From NCBI RefSeq assembly GCF_010915725.1, contig NZ_JAAIJR010000035.1, positions 1 to 47,474 of the forward strand: a stretch of DNA of 47,474 bases. Reading direction: 5' to 3'. The notes under the pieces were generated by a model. It saw nothing but the letters and a program-made list of their open reading frames with translations, was not told the DNA's origin and did no database searches. How positions within the stretch are numbered: the stretch's first letter is position 1; every line of letters starts with the position of its first letter. The translations under genes were made by a program, and so were the position numbers. Source of the stretch: Thiorhodococcus mannitoliphagus. GTDB lineage: Bacteria; Pseudomonadota; Gammaproteobacteria; Chromatiales; Chromatiaceae. This document shows, piece after piece, positions 32,073 through 42,155 of this stretch.

Positions 32073-32462
32073 TCAGTGGGTAAGGTCGGGCCGGTACTCC
32101 GCTCCCAGCCAGGTTAGACAGCGCTCCACGCTCACCCGGGCAAGCCAGCGACCAAAAATCAGGGAGTAGGTTACGCCGGAGAGATACATGCCCGCCAGAA
32201 AGACGAGGTGCGACAAGCCGTAGATGAGTGGGCCTCCGATGACAACGATCCAGGGAGTCTGCAAATGCACGGAGAGAATGCCCAGGGCGGTCACGGCCGG
32301 CCAGCCGAGCAGTGAGCCTAGGATGATGAGAAAAACGCCAAGCAACACCTTGGCGGTCGGTTTTTCACGAAAGGCGGAAAGATCTGCCCGCTCTTCGATC
32401 GCTGAACGCACAAAATCGGTTGAGGCCACCCAAAGAATCCATTTTGTAGGCAACTGTTTCAT
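32073..32462 (-). CDS. Small membrane protein of unknown function
   Basis: 129 residues with two or three hydrophobic segments (VLLGVFLIILGSLLGWPAV; TPWIVVIGGPLIYGLSHLVF; then LAGMYLSGVTYSLIFG) and basic ends. I do not recognise the family. It is the only leftward gene inside the rightward operon and lies tail-to-tail with the dehydratase, so it needs its own promoter in the 32463-32549 gap. Confidence 0.65.
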   Translation of the reverse strand: MKQLPTKWILWVASTDFVRSAIEERADLSAFREKPTAKVLLGVFLIILGSLLGWPAVTALGILSVHLQTPWIVVIGGPLIYGLSHLVFLAGMYLSGVTYSLIFGRWLARVSVERCLTWLGAEYRPDLTH

Positions 32463-32549
32463 CGATAGCAGTTATGTTATTAAAACAGCCCGGGCATCAA
32501 GTAGAGCCAACCGAGAGGCGTAAGGCAAGATGGGAGTAGTGACGACAGG

Positions 32550-33266
32550 ATGAGCCACGGAGGTGAGTGGGATTTTTTTGACGCCATCTACTGCATAACA
32601 CTTGCGAGCCGCCCCGATCGGATGCAGGCCGCAAAGGAGCAGTTTGCCCTGGTTGATCTGGATGAGCGAGTCGAATTCGTTGTTGTGGCAAGGGACGAAG
32701 AAGACCCTGTGCGCGGCATTTTCAGCTCGCATCAGCGCTGCCTCTCTCGAGCGCTGGCTGCGGGGGCCGAGCATATCCTTATCTTCGAGGATGATGTCTT
32801 TTTTCGGCAGCATAACCCGGAGCGGCTCCGTGATGCCTGTCGGTTTCTTGAGGATATCGACACCTGGGACGGTTTTGCACTTGGCTGCCTGACCCTTAGC
32901 AGCCGACCGACCAATCGGCGTGGTGTGGTCCGCATAGGCTATCGTTGTCTCACCCATGGCTATGCCCTCAATCGTCCCTTTGCCAAGCGCATTCTGCGGG
33001 AACCCTGGCAAGGCGTACCCATTGACGGCCTGATCCATAGCCTTGGCGGGGAATTCTTTGCCCTGCATCCGATGTGTGCCTTTCAGGGGCTGGCGACAAG
33101 CGACAACAACACTGTATGGATCGACCGGGTGCGCTCCATCTTTGGCGGCTTGGCCTTGATCCAAAAAGGCAACGAGGTCTACTGCAACCACAAGTGGCTT
33201 ATTATTTTCATCCACGTCTTCGTTGCGGCGGCGCTCATCGCGCTTCTTTGGCCGACCTGCTCATGA
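32550..33266 (+). CDS. Glycosyltransferase family 25-like protein with C-terminal membrane anchor
   Basis: 238 residues. DAIYCITLASRPDRM at the N-terminus, SSHQRCLSRALAAGAEHILI and FEDDV (EDD 80-82) are the landmarks of GT25/LPS glycosyltransferases. A C-terminal hydrophobic helix (LIIFIHVFVAAALIALLW) would anchor it in the inner membrane, which is not typical for GT25 and suggests it works on a membrane lipid. Its stop overlaps the exporter's start (ATGA). With the GT2 enzyme it gives the island two sugar transferases. Confidence 0.75.
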   Translation: MSHGGEWDFFDAIYCITLASRPDRMQAAKEQFALVDLDERVEFVVVARDEEDPVRGIFSSHQRCLSRALAAGAEHILIFEDDVFFRQHNPERLRDACRFLEDIDTWDGFALGCLTLSSRPTNRRGVVRIGYRCLTHGYALNRPFAKRILREPWQGVPIDGLIHSLGGEFFALHPMCAFQGLATSDNNTVWIDRVRSIFGGLALIQKGNEVYCNHKWLIIFIHVFVAAALIALLWPTCS

Positions 33267-36200
33267 AATCCACTTCGATCAACTATCCTGCGCTGCTCAT
33301 CGTCGGCGCGGCGATTGCCCTGTTTGCCTACTTGGGGCTGACCCGGCTGCATATCGACACCGATATTGTCAAGACCCTGCCCGCCCACGAAAAGATCATT
33401 GGCGATGCCCTGGAGATTTTTGAGAACCACCCGATCCACGACCAGATTGCGGTGGATCTGATGATCGACCGCCATGCACCGGATCTCTTGGTCACCTACG
33501 GGCAGTCCCTGGAGAAAAGCATGCGGGCCAGTGGCCTCTTTGCCGAGGTGGGGGGAGGCGATACCAGCGGTTTGCTGCCAGAACTGGCGCATCATGTGGC
33601 AACAACGCTGCCCCTGCTGTTCTCCCGTGAGGAACTGGACACGACCATCGCACCTCGGTTGACGGACGGCGCCATCCGCGAGCGGCTGCAGCAGGCAATG
33701 GCAGGGTTGTCCGGCCTGGACGGCATTGGTCAGGCTGCCTTGCTTCGCCTTGATCCCTTGGGGTTCAAGGCCCCGATCCTGGCCAACCTGCTTTCTCTGG
33801 CGCCATCGCAGGAGGCAACCTTCTATCAGGGATACCTGCTCTCAAACGATGGGCGGCATCTCCTGGTCACGGCACGGCCGAATGCCGCCGGAACCGATGG
33901 CGATGCGGCGCGTAAACTGGCCGATTTCTTTGTCGAGGCAGGCAAAGAACTCTCCGAATCCGCGATACCGGCAGGTGTCCACCTGACTCTTACCCCGGCC
34001 GGAGCCTTTCGCGCCGCCCTGGATAACGAGGCCATCATTCGCCACGATGTGCAGCTCGCCCTGGGCTTGACCACGGCCGGTCTCGCGCTGTTGCTGTTGC
34101 TCGCCTTTCCCCGCCCCCTGATCGGCCTGCTCTCGCTCGTACCTGCGTTGGCCGGTATGGCCATGGCGCTCTTTGTCTATTCCCTGTTCAATGAATCGAT
34201 TTCAATCATGGTCCTCGGGTTTTCCGGGGCCCTGATCTCGATGATGAACGATCACAGCATCGCCTACCTCCTCTTCCTCGACCGTCCCCACAAGACCCGG
34301 GGGGCGGAGGCGGCCCGTGAGGTGCAGTCCGTTGGCGGAACCATGGCCCTATTGACCACTATAGGTGCCTTTTTGGCAATCAGCTTGAGCGATTTTCCGG
34401 TATTTCGCGAACTCGGGCAATTCACCGCCTTGGGCTTTATCTGCACCTATCTCTTCATCCACGTCATTTTTCCACGCCTCTTTCCGGTGATGCCCGCGGG
34501 CGGCAAGCGGATCCTGCCCCTGCATTGGTTTGCCGAGCGTCTCTTCAACACCGGCCGTCTCGGGGCGCTGACCGCGCTCGGACTCGCCCTGGTCCTGCTC
34601 TTTTTTGCCAAACCAGAGTTCCGCGTCAGCCTCAGCGAGATGAGCACGGTCAGCGCCAAGACCCAGGCCGAGGACCAAATGTTCAGCAAGGTCTGGGGCA
34701 ATACCGGGAGCAAGGTCTATCTCATGACCAGGGCCTCCTCCCTGGCCGAGCTGCAGAACAAGAACGACCGCTTGCTGGCCCAGATGGAAGAGGATCTGCA
34801 GGCAGACCGCATCCTATCCGTGTTTGTGCCCTCCCTCCTTTTTCCCGGCGCGGAGCGCAGTCGAGCAAATTTTGCCGCCTGGCGCTCGTTCTGGACACCG
34901 CAAAGGGTGCAGCAGGTACAAAGCACCCTCGTTGACGAGGGGATCACCCTGGGCTTGACAGCCGATGCCTTTGCTCCTTTTTTCGCGCAACTCAAGGCCA
35001 CGAGCCTGCCTGCACCACCGATCCTCGATGGCCGTTACAACCAGCTCTTTGGCATCACCACCGGGGCGGACGGCCACCTGATCCAGTTCACCGCCCTGAC
35101 TCCGGGAGAGGCTTACAATGCGCAATCCTTCCTCGAAAAGTATGGCCAGGAGGGCAAGGTCTTTGACGGCAATGATTTCTCCGCCCGTCTAGGTGAGACC
35201 CTGTTTTCCACCTTTGCGACCCTGCTGGCGATCATCGTTGCCATGGTGAGCCTGCTGCTCTTTGTGCAGCTACTCAACTGGCGTCTTACCCTGATCACCC
35301 TTTCCCCCCTGGTCTTTGCCTTTATCTGCACCCTTGGTACCTTGAGGCTGATCGGCCATCCTCTGGATATCCCTGCCCTGATGCTCTCGGTGGTCATTCT
35401 TGGTATGGGCGTGGACTACGCCATCTACACCGTTTGCGGCTGTCAATGGTACGGCACCGTCGATCATCCCGGCCATGTCCTGGTGCGCAGTGCAATCCTC
35501 ATGGCGGCCGCGACCACCTTTATCGGGTTTGGCGTTCTCTGTTTCGCCCAGCACAGCGCTCTACAAAGCATCGGCTTGACCTCGCTGCTCGGCATCGGCT
35601 ACTCCCTGCTTGGTACCTTTCTGCTGCTGCCGCCGCTATTGCGCCGGTTTTTTGCCCAAAATCGGACCAGACTCGATCCGGCGGCAACACTTGAAGAGCG
35701 CCTCCTCTCTCGGTATCGCCTCATCGAGGCCTACCCGCGCGTGTTTGCCCGGTTCAAGCTCCGACTTGATCCGCTGTTTCGTGAACTCCCTCAGTGGCTG
35801 GACGGGAAAGGGGAGATACGAAAGATCCTTGATATCGGCTGTGGCTACGGTGTTCCGGCCTGCTGGTGTCTGGAACGGTATCCGGCGGCCGAGGTGATCG
35901 GCGTGGATCCTGACGCATCCCGAGTGCATGTCGCTACCCGTGCCACCGGCGCAAGGGGAACCATGCTCGTCGGATCTGCGCCCGATCTTCCGGATATCCC
36001 CGGCCCGGTCGATCGGGTCATGCTGCTGGACATGTCGCATTACCTGAGCGATGAGCAGCTGGTTGCCACCTGTGCACGCGGCTTCAGGGAGTTGGCAGAT
36101 GGGGGGCTGGTGTTGATCCGTTTCGTCACTCGGCCCCAGGGACGCCTCTCGTTAACCTGGTATCTTGAGGATTGGCGTACTCGCCTTCGCGGCGGGCGGA

Positions 36201-36334
36201 CCTGGTACCGAAGCCCGGAACAGTGGCAACGGATGCTGACCGATGCCGGCTTTGTTGAGCTTCAACTAGAGGCCGCGATCAACAGTGAACTTTATTGGCT
36301 CAGTGGCCGCAAACCCGGGGCATCGACAAAATGA
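33263..36334 (+). CDS. MMPL/RND-family lipid exporter fused to a SAM-dependent methyltransferase
   Basis: 1023 residues. Residues 1 to about 800 are an MMPL-type pump: N-terminal helix, large periplasmic domain, the block LALGLTTAGLALLLLLAF with FSGALISMMNDHSIAYLLFL, a second periplasmic domain, and a second helix block with VVILGMGVDYAIYTV. Residues about 850-1023 are a class I methyltransferase (ILDIGCGYG near 853-861, VIGVDPDASRV, and a final VLIRFV strand). Aryl-polyene clusters encode the pump and a methyltransferase separately; fusion would place methylation at the export site. The start at 33263 overlaps the previous stop (ATGA). Confidence 0.88.
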   Translation: MKSTSINYPALLIVGAAIALFAYLGLTRLHIDTDIVKTLPAHEKIIGDALEIFENHPIHDQIAVDLMIDRHAPDLLVTYGQSLEKSMRASGLFAEVGGGDTSGLLPELAHHVATTLPLLFSREELDTTIAPRLTDGAIRERLQQAMAGLSGLDGIGQAALLRLDPLGFKAPILANLLSLAPSQEATFYQGYLLSNDGRHLLVTARPNAAGTDGDAARKLADFFVEAGKELSESAIPAGVHLTLTPAGAFRAALDNEAIIRHDVQLALGLTTAGLALLLLLAFPRPLIGLLSLVPALAGMAMALFVYSLFNESISIMVLGFSGALISMMNDHSIAYLLFLDRPHKTRGAEAAREVQSVGGTMALLTTIGAFLAISLSDFPVFRELGQFTALGFICTYLFIHVIFPRLFPVMPAGGKRILPLHWFAERLFNTGRLGALTALGLALVLLFFAKPEFRVSLSEMSTVSAKTQAEDQMFSKVWGNTGSKVYLMTRASSLAELQNKNDRLLAQMEEDLQADRILSVFVPSLLFPGAERSRANFAAWRSFWTPQRVQQVQSTLVDEGITLGLTADAFAPFFAQLKATSLPAPPILDGRYNQLFGITTGADGHLIQFTALTPGEAYNAQSFLEKYGQEGKVFDGNDFSARLGETLFSTFATLLAIIVAMVSLLLFVQLLNWRLTLITLSPLVFAFICTLGTLRLIGHPLDIPALMLSVVILGMGVDYAIYTVCGCQWYGTVDHPGHVLVRSAILMAAATTFIGFGVLCFAQHSALQSIGLTSLLGIGYSLLGTFLLLPPLLRRFFAQNRTRLDPAATLEERLLSRYRLIEAYPRVFARFKLRLDPLFRELPQWLDGKGEIRKILDIGCGYGVPACWCLERYPAAEVIGVDPDASRVHVATRATGARGTMLVGSAPDLPDIPGPVDRVMLLDMSHYLSDEQLVATCARGFRELADGGLVLIRFVTRPQGRLSLTWYLEDWRTRLRGGRTWYRSPEQWQRMLTDAGFVELQLEAAINSELYWLSGRKPGASTK

Positions 36335-37293
36335 GTAAGCGGCAGTGGCATCGCCGTTTCAGTCTGGCGAAAAAGACGGGCTTGAGCGCGCTGCTCACGG
36401 CGATCCCATTGGGCCTCAGCCAGGCTCCCCAGCTTGCCGCCATTCCTTTGGGACTGTTTCTCCTGGCCTGCTTGGGGGCACCATTTTGGCCCCATTCGTC
36501 TTTTTTTCTGCCCGTCATCTCCAGAGGGGCGGATGGCCGTGAAGGGATCGCACTCACCTTTGACGACGGCCCCTTTCCCGACTCCACTCCGGTTTTGCTG
36601 GAGCTATTGGCGCGTTATCGCTTACCGGCCACTTTTTTTGTGGTGGGAGAGCGTGCAGCCGCCCATCCGGAGCTAATCGCCGCCATCCTTGCCCAGGGGC
36701 ATACCATCGGCAACCACTCCTTCAGCCATGACAACCTGCTCATGCTGCGCGAGTGCGATAGAGTGGAGGCGGATATTCGACAGACCCAGGAGATCCTGGC
36801 GAATTTGGGCGTGCGACCGCTGTTTTTCCGACCACCTATCGGGGTCATCAGCCCTCGCCTGGTGCCGGCACTCGCCTCTCTCAACTTGCAGGCCATGACC
36901 TTCAGTTGCCGCATTTTCGACCGAGGCAACCGCAATGTTCACGATCTTGCGGCCAGGGTGATGCGGAAGATCCGGCCTGGCGACATCCTCCTCCTCCACG
37001 ACAACCCACCCCAAAGTGAAGAGGATATGGTGTACTGGAAAAAAGAATTGCAATGTCTTTTTGAGCGCCTTGCCATAGAACATCAGATCGTGCCACTCGC
37101 CGATCTCATCGGGCAGCCGGTCATGTTGCCGGTGGATACCGCGGGCATATCCAGCGTGGATATTCAGACAGCCTCTGAAAACCTGAGCCCCTTACCTCGA
37201 ACCTCAATCCCCACCACAGCCGCCGCCACAGCTGCTGTCGCCTCCGTCGCCATCGCTGCCGCCAAACCAGGAATCGCCGAAGCCGTCGGATGA
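36331..37293 (+). CDS. NodB-type polysaccharide deacetylase with an acquired C-terminal tail
   Basis: 320 residues from an ATG overlapping the exporter stop. A hydrophobic N-terminal region (to residue 62) is followed by the carbohydrate esterase 4 domain: TFDDGP (76-81) with the catalytic Asp, HSFSH (129-133) for metal binding, RPPIG and LLLHDNP. The domain ends around residue 270. The last 50 or so residues (beginning after LADLIGQPV) become a low-complexity Thr/Ala-rich tail whose last 90 bp are antisense to the 3' end of the next gene. I infer the original stop was lost when the island joined the host sequence. Confidence 0.82.
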   Translation: MSKRQWHRRFSLAKKTGLSALLTAIPLGLSQAPQLAAIPLGLFLLACLGAPFWPHSSFFLPVISRGADGREGIALTFDDGPFPDSTPVLLELLARYRLPATFFVVGERAAAHPELIAAILAQGHTIGNHSFSHDNLLMLRECDRVEADIRQTQEILANLGVRPLFFRPPIGVISPRLVPALASLNLQAMTFSCRIFDRGNRNVHDLAARVMRKIRPGDILLLHDNPPQSEEDMVYWKKELQCLFERLAIEHQIVPLADLIGQPVMLPVDTAGISSVDIQTASENLSPLPRTSIPTTAAATAAVASVAIAAAKPGIAEAVG

Positions 37294-37899
37294 GCCGTCG
37301 AAGGCGGTGCTGGACATGTCGCCGGCGCAGTAGACGGGGGCGCTGGAGCTGTCTTGGCCCTGGCGTTTCGGACGATGGCAATCCAGCGCATAGCGGAAGC
37401 CGTTCTCGAGCTTGAGCTGCTGGTCGAGGGCGAAGAGCAGCGGGAGTCGGGTGGTTTTCTTGGGATCGATCTTTTCCTCGCGGCAGCTGTGCCACCAGAC
37501 GCGGCGCAGGCCGGCGTTGCTCTCTCGGTTGGCCCCGAGCACGGCCGCTGGGGTGTGGTGCAGGAAGCGCCCGAAGGCCTTGCGGCAGAAGGCCTGGTAG
37601 TGGCGCGTGTAGAGGATGAATTCGTGCCAGAGGTCATCGACGGCCTGGGAGGGCATGGATACGAACTTGCGCCCGCCGCGCAGGTAGGCGATGAAGAACT
37701 GCCGCAGTCCGCGGGCGACCAGGTGGCGGTCGCGGCCGTCGAGATGGGGGTGGTGCTTGCCGAGCCGCTCGAGCAGGCCATCCGGGAAGCTGTAGGTGCG
37801 GATGAAGCGCAGGCGCTGCGCCGTTCGCCACCAACCCCAGCCTTTGGCCAGCGCGGCCAGCATAGCCACCAGGACGATCGCGTCGATCAGGTTGCTCAT
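37204..37899 (-). CDS. GRDP-like protein with Gly/Ser/Cys-rich tail
   Basis: 231 residues from the ATG at 37899 (GGAGG 7 bp upstream). An N-terminal membrane helix (LIDAIVLVAMLAAL) is followed by a domain with DDLWHEFILYTRHYQAFCRK, and AFGRFLHHTP, like the glycine-rich-domain-protein-like family. The C-terminus is a low-complexity tail of Gly, Ser, Asp and Cys (ending SSCGGGCGGD). Its GC-rich sequence matches the nif/rnf side, so it is the first host gene to the right of the island. Its last 90 bp overlap the convergent deacetylase frame. Function unknown. Confidence 0.65.
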   Translation of the reverse strand: MSNLIDAIVLVAMLAALAKGWGWWRTAQRLRFIRTYSFPDGLLERLGKHHPHLDGRDRHLVARGLRQFFIAYLRGGRKFVSMPSQAVDDLWHEFILYTRHYQAFCRKAFGRFLHHTPAAVLGANRESNAGLRRVWWHSCREEKIDPKKTTRLPLLFALDQQLKLENGFRYALDCHRPKRQGQDSSSAPVYCAGDMSSTAFDGSSDGFGDSWFGGSDGDGGDSSCGGGCGGD

Positions 37900-37946
37900 C
37901 GCCGATCCCTCCGAGGCATCGACGGTGAGCACCGCCGCTGCCGAGG

Positions 37947-39527
<1,581 letters not shown>

Positions 39528-39544
39528 TGATCGTTCGGGCAAAG

Positions 39545-41230
39545 TCAGTCGTCCGGAAAGACAGCGGTCAGAGAGAGACGGATGCGGCAGCCGTCGGTGA
39601 AGTCGGGATCGACCTCGATCGATCCGCCATGCGCGTTGACGATCTCCTGGGAGAGGGCGAGGCCCATGCCGGCGCGGCCGCGGCGGTTCTTCCAGCCGAT
39701 ATAGAAGGGTTCGAAGACCCGGTAGCGGTCGTCGGTCGGGATCCCAGGCCCGTTGTCCTGGATCTCGACCTCCACGCCGTTGTCCAGTTTACGGGTGGTC
39801 AGGCTCAGTTCGCGATGACCTTTGTTGGATTCGCGCAGCGCTTGAATGGCGTTTTCGATGAGGTGCTTGAACATGGAGCGCAGCTCGTTCTTGTGCGCGG
39901 GCAGCTCGGACAGCACGTTGGCCGGTCGCCAGTCCACTACGACGCCGTCGGCTAGCAATCGGTTGGTTTCGAGTTCCAGCACCTGACGGAGCAGGGCGTT
40001 CACATTGACCATGACCCCGGCCTCGCGCGGCTCTTCCGGCAGTGCGGCGCTCAGCGTCTCCAGTGCCTTGGCGCCGGACTCGCTGATCTGATCGAGCATG
40101 CCGACGAGGGTGTCCACGTTGCCGGCACCACTGCGCAGCATGCTGCCGGCCGCCTTGATGACGTTCAGTGGGACCTGGATCTGATAGATGGCCGCCGCGA
40201 GCGCCTCGCGCATGCCGTGCATCAGCTGCTGCTCGGCCAGGCGAGCGCGCAGGTTTTCCATGAGCGCGCGCTCGATCTCGCGCCGTCGCACGGTGATGTC
40301 GTTGGCGAGGATGAGGATGCGGCGCTCGCCTGGGCCGACCTGGCCGAAATAGCTGCGCGCGGTGGGGTCGGTCTCTTGCGCCGGGGTGCCGGAGCAGGAG
40401 AACCAGCGTGGACCTTGATGGCCGCGGATGTCGATGCTGACCTCGACGTTCTTGAAGGGTTGGCCCTCCAGACAGGCGGCGAAGGCGTCGATGCCGAGCT
40501 GCTCGCTGATGGCTGCGCGCAAGACTTCGACCGGCTCCTTGCCCTTGAGGTCGCTGAGCAGGCGTTTGTATTCCTGATTGTCCAGGATGACGCGCCCGGC
40601 GCTGTCGAGCAGCACGACGATCACGGGGGCGGCGTCCAAGACGGTCTCGATGCGCGACTTCTGCTGGCGCAGTGCGCCCTCCAGCTCGTGCATCTTTGTC
40701 ACATCCCGGTGCATGCCCAGGAAGTACTTGAGATCGCCGTTGCGATCCAAAACCGGCGAGATGGTCAGCTCGGCGAGGTAGTCGCCGCCCTGCTTGGTGC
40801 GATTGACCAGGGTGCCGGTCCAGGTCTGTTTGCGTTGAATGGTGCGCCAGAGCTGCTCGTAGACGCTGTTCGGCGTCGCATTGTTGGACAGGATCGCCTC
40901 GTTCTGTCCGATCACCTCCTTGCGGCCGTAGCCTGTCAACTGCTCGAAGGCGGGGTTGGCGTAGAGGATGACCGCCTTGGCGTCCGTGATGGAGATCGCG
41001 ATCGGGGACTGCTCGACAGCCTCGAAAAAGAGTCGCGGCGGCAAGGGGTCCGCGGGGTTGCCGCCCATGAGGGCCAGTGCCTCGATGACTTCGGGCGGCG
41101 TTCCATCCGGAGGGGATGCGAGAAATTCGCCCAAGGCATTGATCACGGCCTGTTGAACGGGCTCGGGGGCTTGTCGGACCGGCACGGCACTCTCCTGAGC
41201 GGATTCAATAATACTTTTAGTATTAAGCAA
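39545..41230 (-). CDS. nifL: NifL, redox- and nitrogen-sensing anti-activator of NifA
   Basis: 561 residues: a first PAS domain at about 70-180 (ANPAFEQLTGYGRKEVIGQN and the FLGMHRDVT strand), which binds FAD in known NifL, a second PAS domain (about 195-315), a coiled linker, and a histidine-kinase-like module with N box HLIENAIQAL (456-465), G1 DNGPGIP (492-498) and G2 GRAGMGLAL (518-526). The H-box region reads AIYQIQVPLN (347-356), where a phosphorylatable His would be expected; NifL does not work by phosphotransfer, so this fits. It inhibits NifA under oxygen or fixed nitrogen. Confidence 0.92.
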   Translation of the reverse strand: MLNTKSIIESAQESAVPVRQAPEPVQQAVINALGEFLASPPDGTPPEVIEALALMGGNPADPLPPRLFFEAVEQSPIAISITDAKAVILYANPAFEQLTGYGRKEVIGQNEAILSNNATPNSVYEQLWRTIQRKQTWTGTLVNRTKQGGDYLAELTISPVLDRNGDLKYFLGMHRDVTKMHELEGALRQQKSRIETVLDAAPVIVVLLDSAGRVILDNQEYKRLLSDLKGKEPVEVLRAAISEQLGIDAFAACLEGQPFKNVEVSIDIRGHQGPRWFSCSGTPAQETDPTARSYFGQVGPGERRILILANDITVRRREIERALMENLRARLAEQQLMHGMREALAAAIYQIQVPLNVIKAAGSMLRSGAGNVDTLVGMLDQISESGAKALETLSAALPEEPREAGVMVNVNALLRQVLELETNRLLADGVVVDWRPANVLSELPAHKNELRSMFKHLIENAIQALRESNKGHRELSLTTRKLDNGVEVEIQDNGPGIPTDDRYRVFEPFYIGWKNRRGRAGMGLALSQEIVNAHGGSIEVDPDFTDGCRIRLSLTAVFPDD

Positions 41231-41281
41231 AAATTACACCATGTGATGGCCCGCAGCACTGCGCGCTTGGGCGGGGCACCT

Positions 41282-41297
41282 TGTCAGTTTTCCAACA
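41282..41297 (+). promoter_or_regulatory. NifA upstream activator site 1 (TGT-N10-ACA)
   Basis: TGT (41282-41284), ten bases, ACA (41295-41297): an exact match to the NifA binding consensus, 240 bp upstream of the sigma-54 promoter. Confidence 0.7.
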
Positions 41298-41324
41298 ATC
41301 TTACTTGGCCGCAACGGGGGATCT

Positions 41325-41340
41325 TGTTGGTACCGCGACA
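41325..41340 (+). promoter_or_regulatory. NifA upstream activator site 2 (TGT-N10-ACA)
   Basis: TGT (41325-41327), ten bases, ACA (41338-41340). The centre lies 43 bp (four helical turns) from that of site 1, so both sites face the same side of the DNA, as expected for cooperative NifA binding. Confidence 0.7.
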
Positions 41341-41521
41341 GCCGGCGGCTCCGATCGCGACGGTGGCGCGAGACTCCCGACCTCCATCCATGCCGCATCT
41401 AAGGGCTCCTGATCATACCCGCAACCTGCTGTTTTAGGTGCGGGAGTCGTGAACTCAGGCGCGCCGGGAAGGCTCAGGCGAAAAGGTCTCGGGCGATGGC
41501 TCAAGGCCCTACGAGGTGAAG

Positions 41522-41537
41522 TGGCATTCGCGTTGCA
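41522..41537 (+). promoter_or_regulatory. Sigma-54 promoter of the rnf operon
   Basis: TGGCATTCGCGTTGCA matches the -24/-12 consensus with GG and GC separated by exactly 10 bp and with TTGCA at -12. Transcription would begin near 41549, about 30 bp before the rnfA start. Confidence 0.85.
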
Positions 41538-41579
41538 TTGCCTGGGTTATCTGGTTTCGTCGCGCAAGGGCTTTCGCAC

Positions 41580-42155
41580 ATGGGCGAGTATCTCATGCTG
41601 ATCCTGGCCACCGCACTGGTCAACAACGTGGTCTTGGTCAAGTTCCTCGGTCTCTGCCCCTTTATGGGGGTCTCGGGCAAGCTGGACTCGGCACTCGGCA
41701 TGGGGCTCGCCACGACCTTCGTGCTGACACTGGCGGCCGTGGCCGGCTGGCTGCTGGAGCACTATGTGCTCGGGCCGCTGGGCATCGGTTATCTGCGCAT
41801 CCTGACCTTCATTCTGGTCATCGCCGCCGTGGTGCAGTTCACGGAAATGGTGGTGCGCAAGATCTCGCCGGCACTCTACCAAGTCCTCGGCATCTATTTG
41901 CCGCTCATCACGACCAACTGTGCCGTGCTCGGCGTGGCGCTGCTGAACGTGCAGGAAGAGCACGGGTTCTTGGAGAGCGTGCTCTACGGGCTCGGCTCTG
42001 CGCTCGGCTTCACCCTGGTCATGGTCCTGTTCGCCGGCATGCGCGAGCGTTTGGCCCTGGCCAATGTGCCCGCGGCCTTCGCCGGGGCGCCCATTGCCTT
42101 CATCGTGGCCGGCCTGCTGTCGCTGGCCTTCATGGGCTTCGCCGGGTTGGCCTAG
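41580..42155 (+). CDS. rnfA: RnfA, membrane subunit of the ferredoxin:NAD oxidoreductase complex
   Basis: 191 residues with six transmembrane helices. The start [20 protein letters not shown], then [12 protein letters not shown], and [15 protein letters not shown] are RnfA hallmarks; the conserved Cys residues near the membrane bind a [2Fe-2S] cluster together with RnfE. First gene of the rnf operon, downstream of the sigma-54 promoter. In purple bacteria Rnf uses ion-motive force to reduce ferredoxin or flavodoxin for nitrogenase. Confidence 0.95.
   Translation: MGEYLMLILATALVNNVVLVKFLGLCPFMGVSGKLDSALGMGLATTFVLTLAAVAGWLLEHYVLGPLGIGYLRILTFILVIAAVVQFTEMVVRKISPALYQVLGIYLPLITTNCAVLGVALLNVQEEHGFLESVLYGLGSALGFTLVMVLFAGMRERLALANVPAAFAGAPIAFIVAGLLSLAFMGFAGLA

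Noticed and set aside
1661-37293. Firm assignment of the product as a ladderane
   Set aside because: Gene families overlap with proposed ladderane genes, but the route is not proven and the MMPL/LolA/BtrH/glycosyltransferase parts point to a different final molecule.
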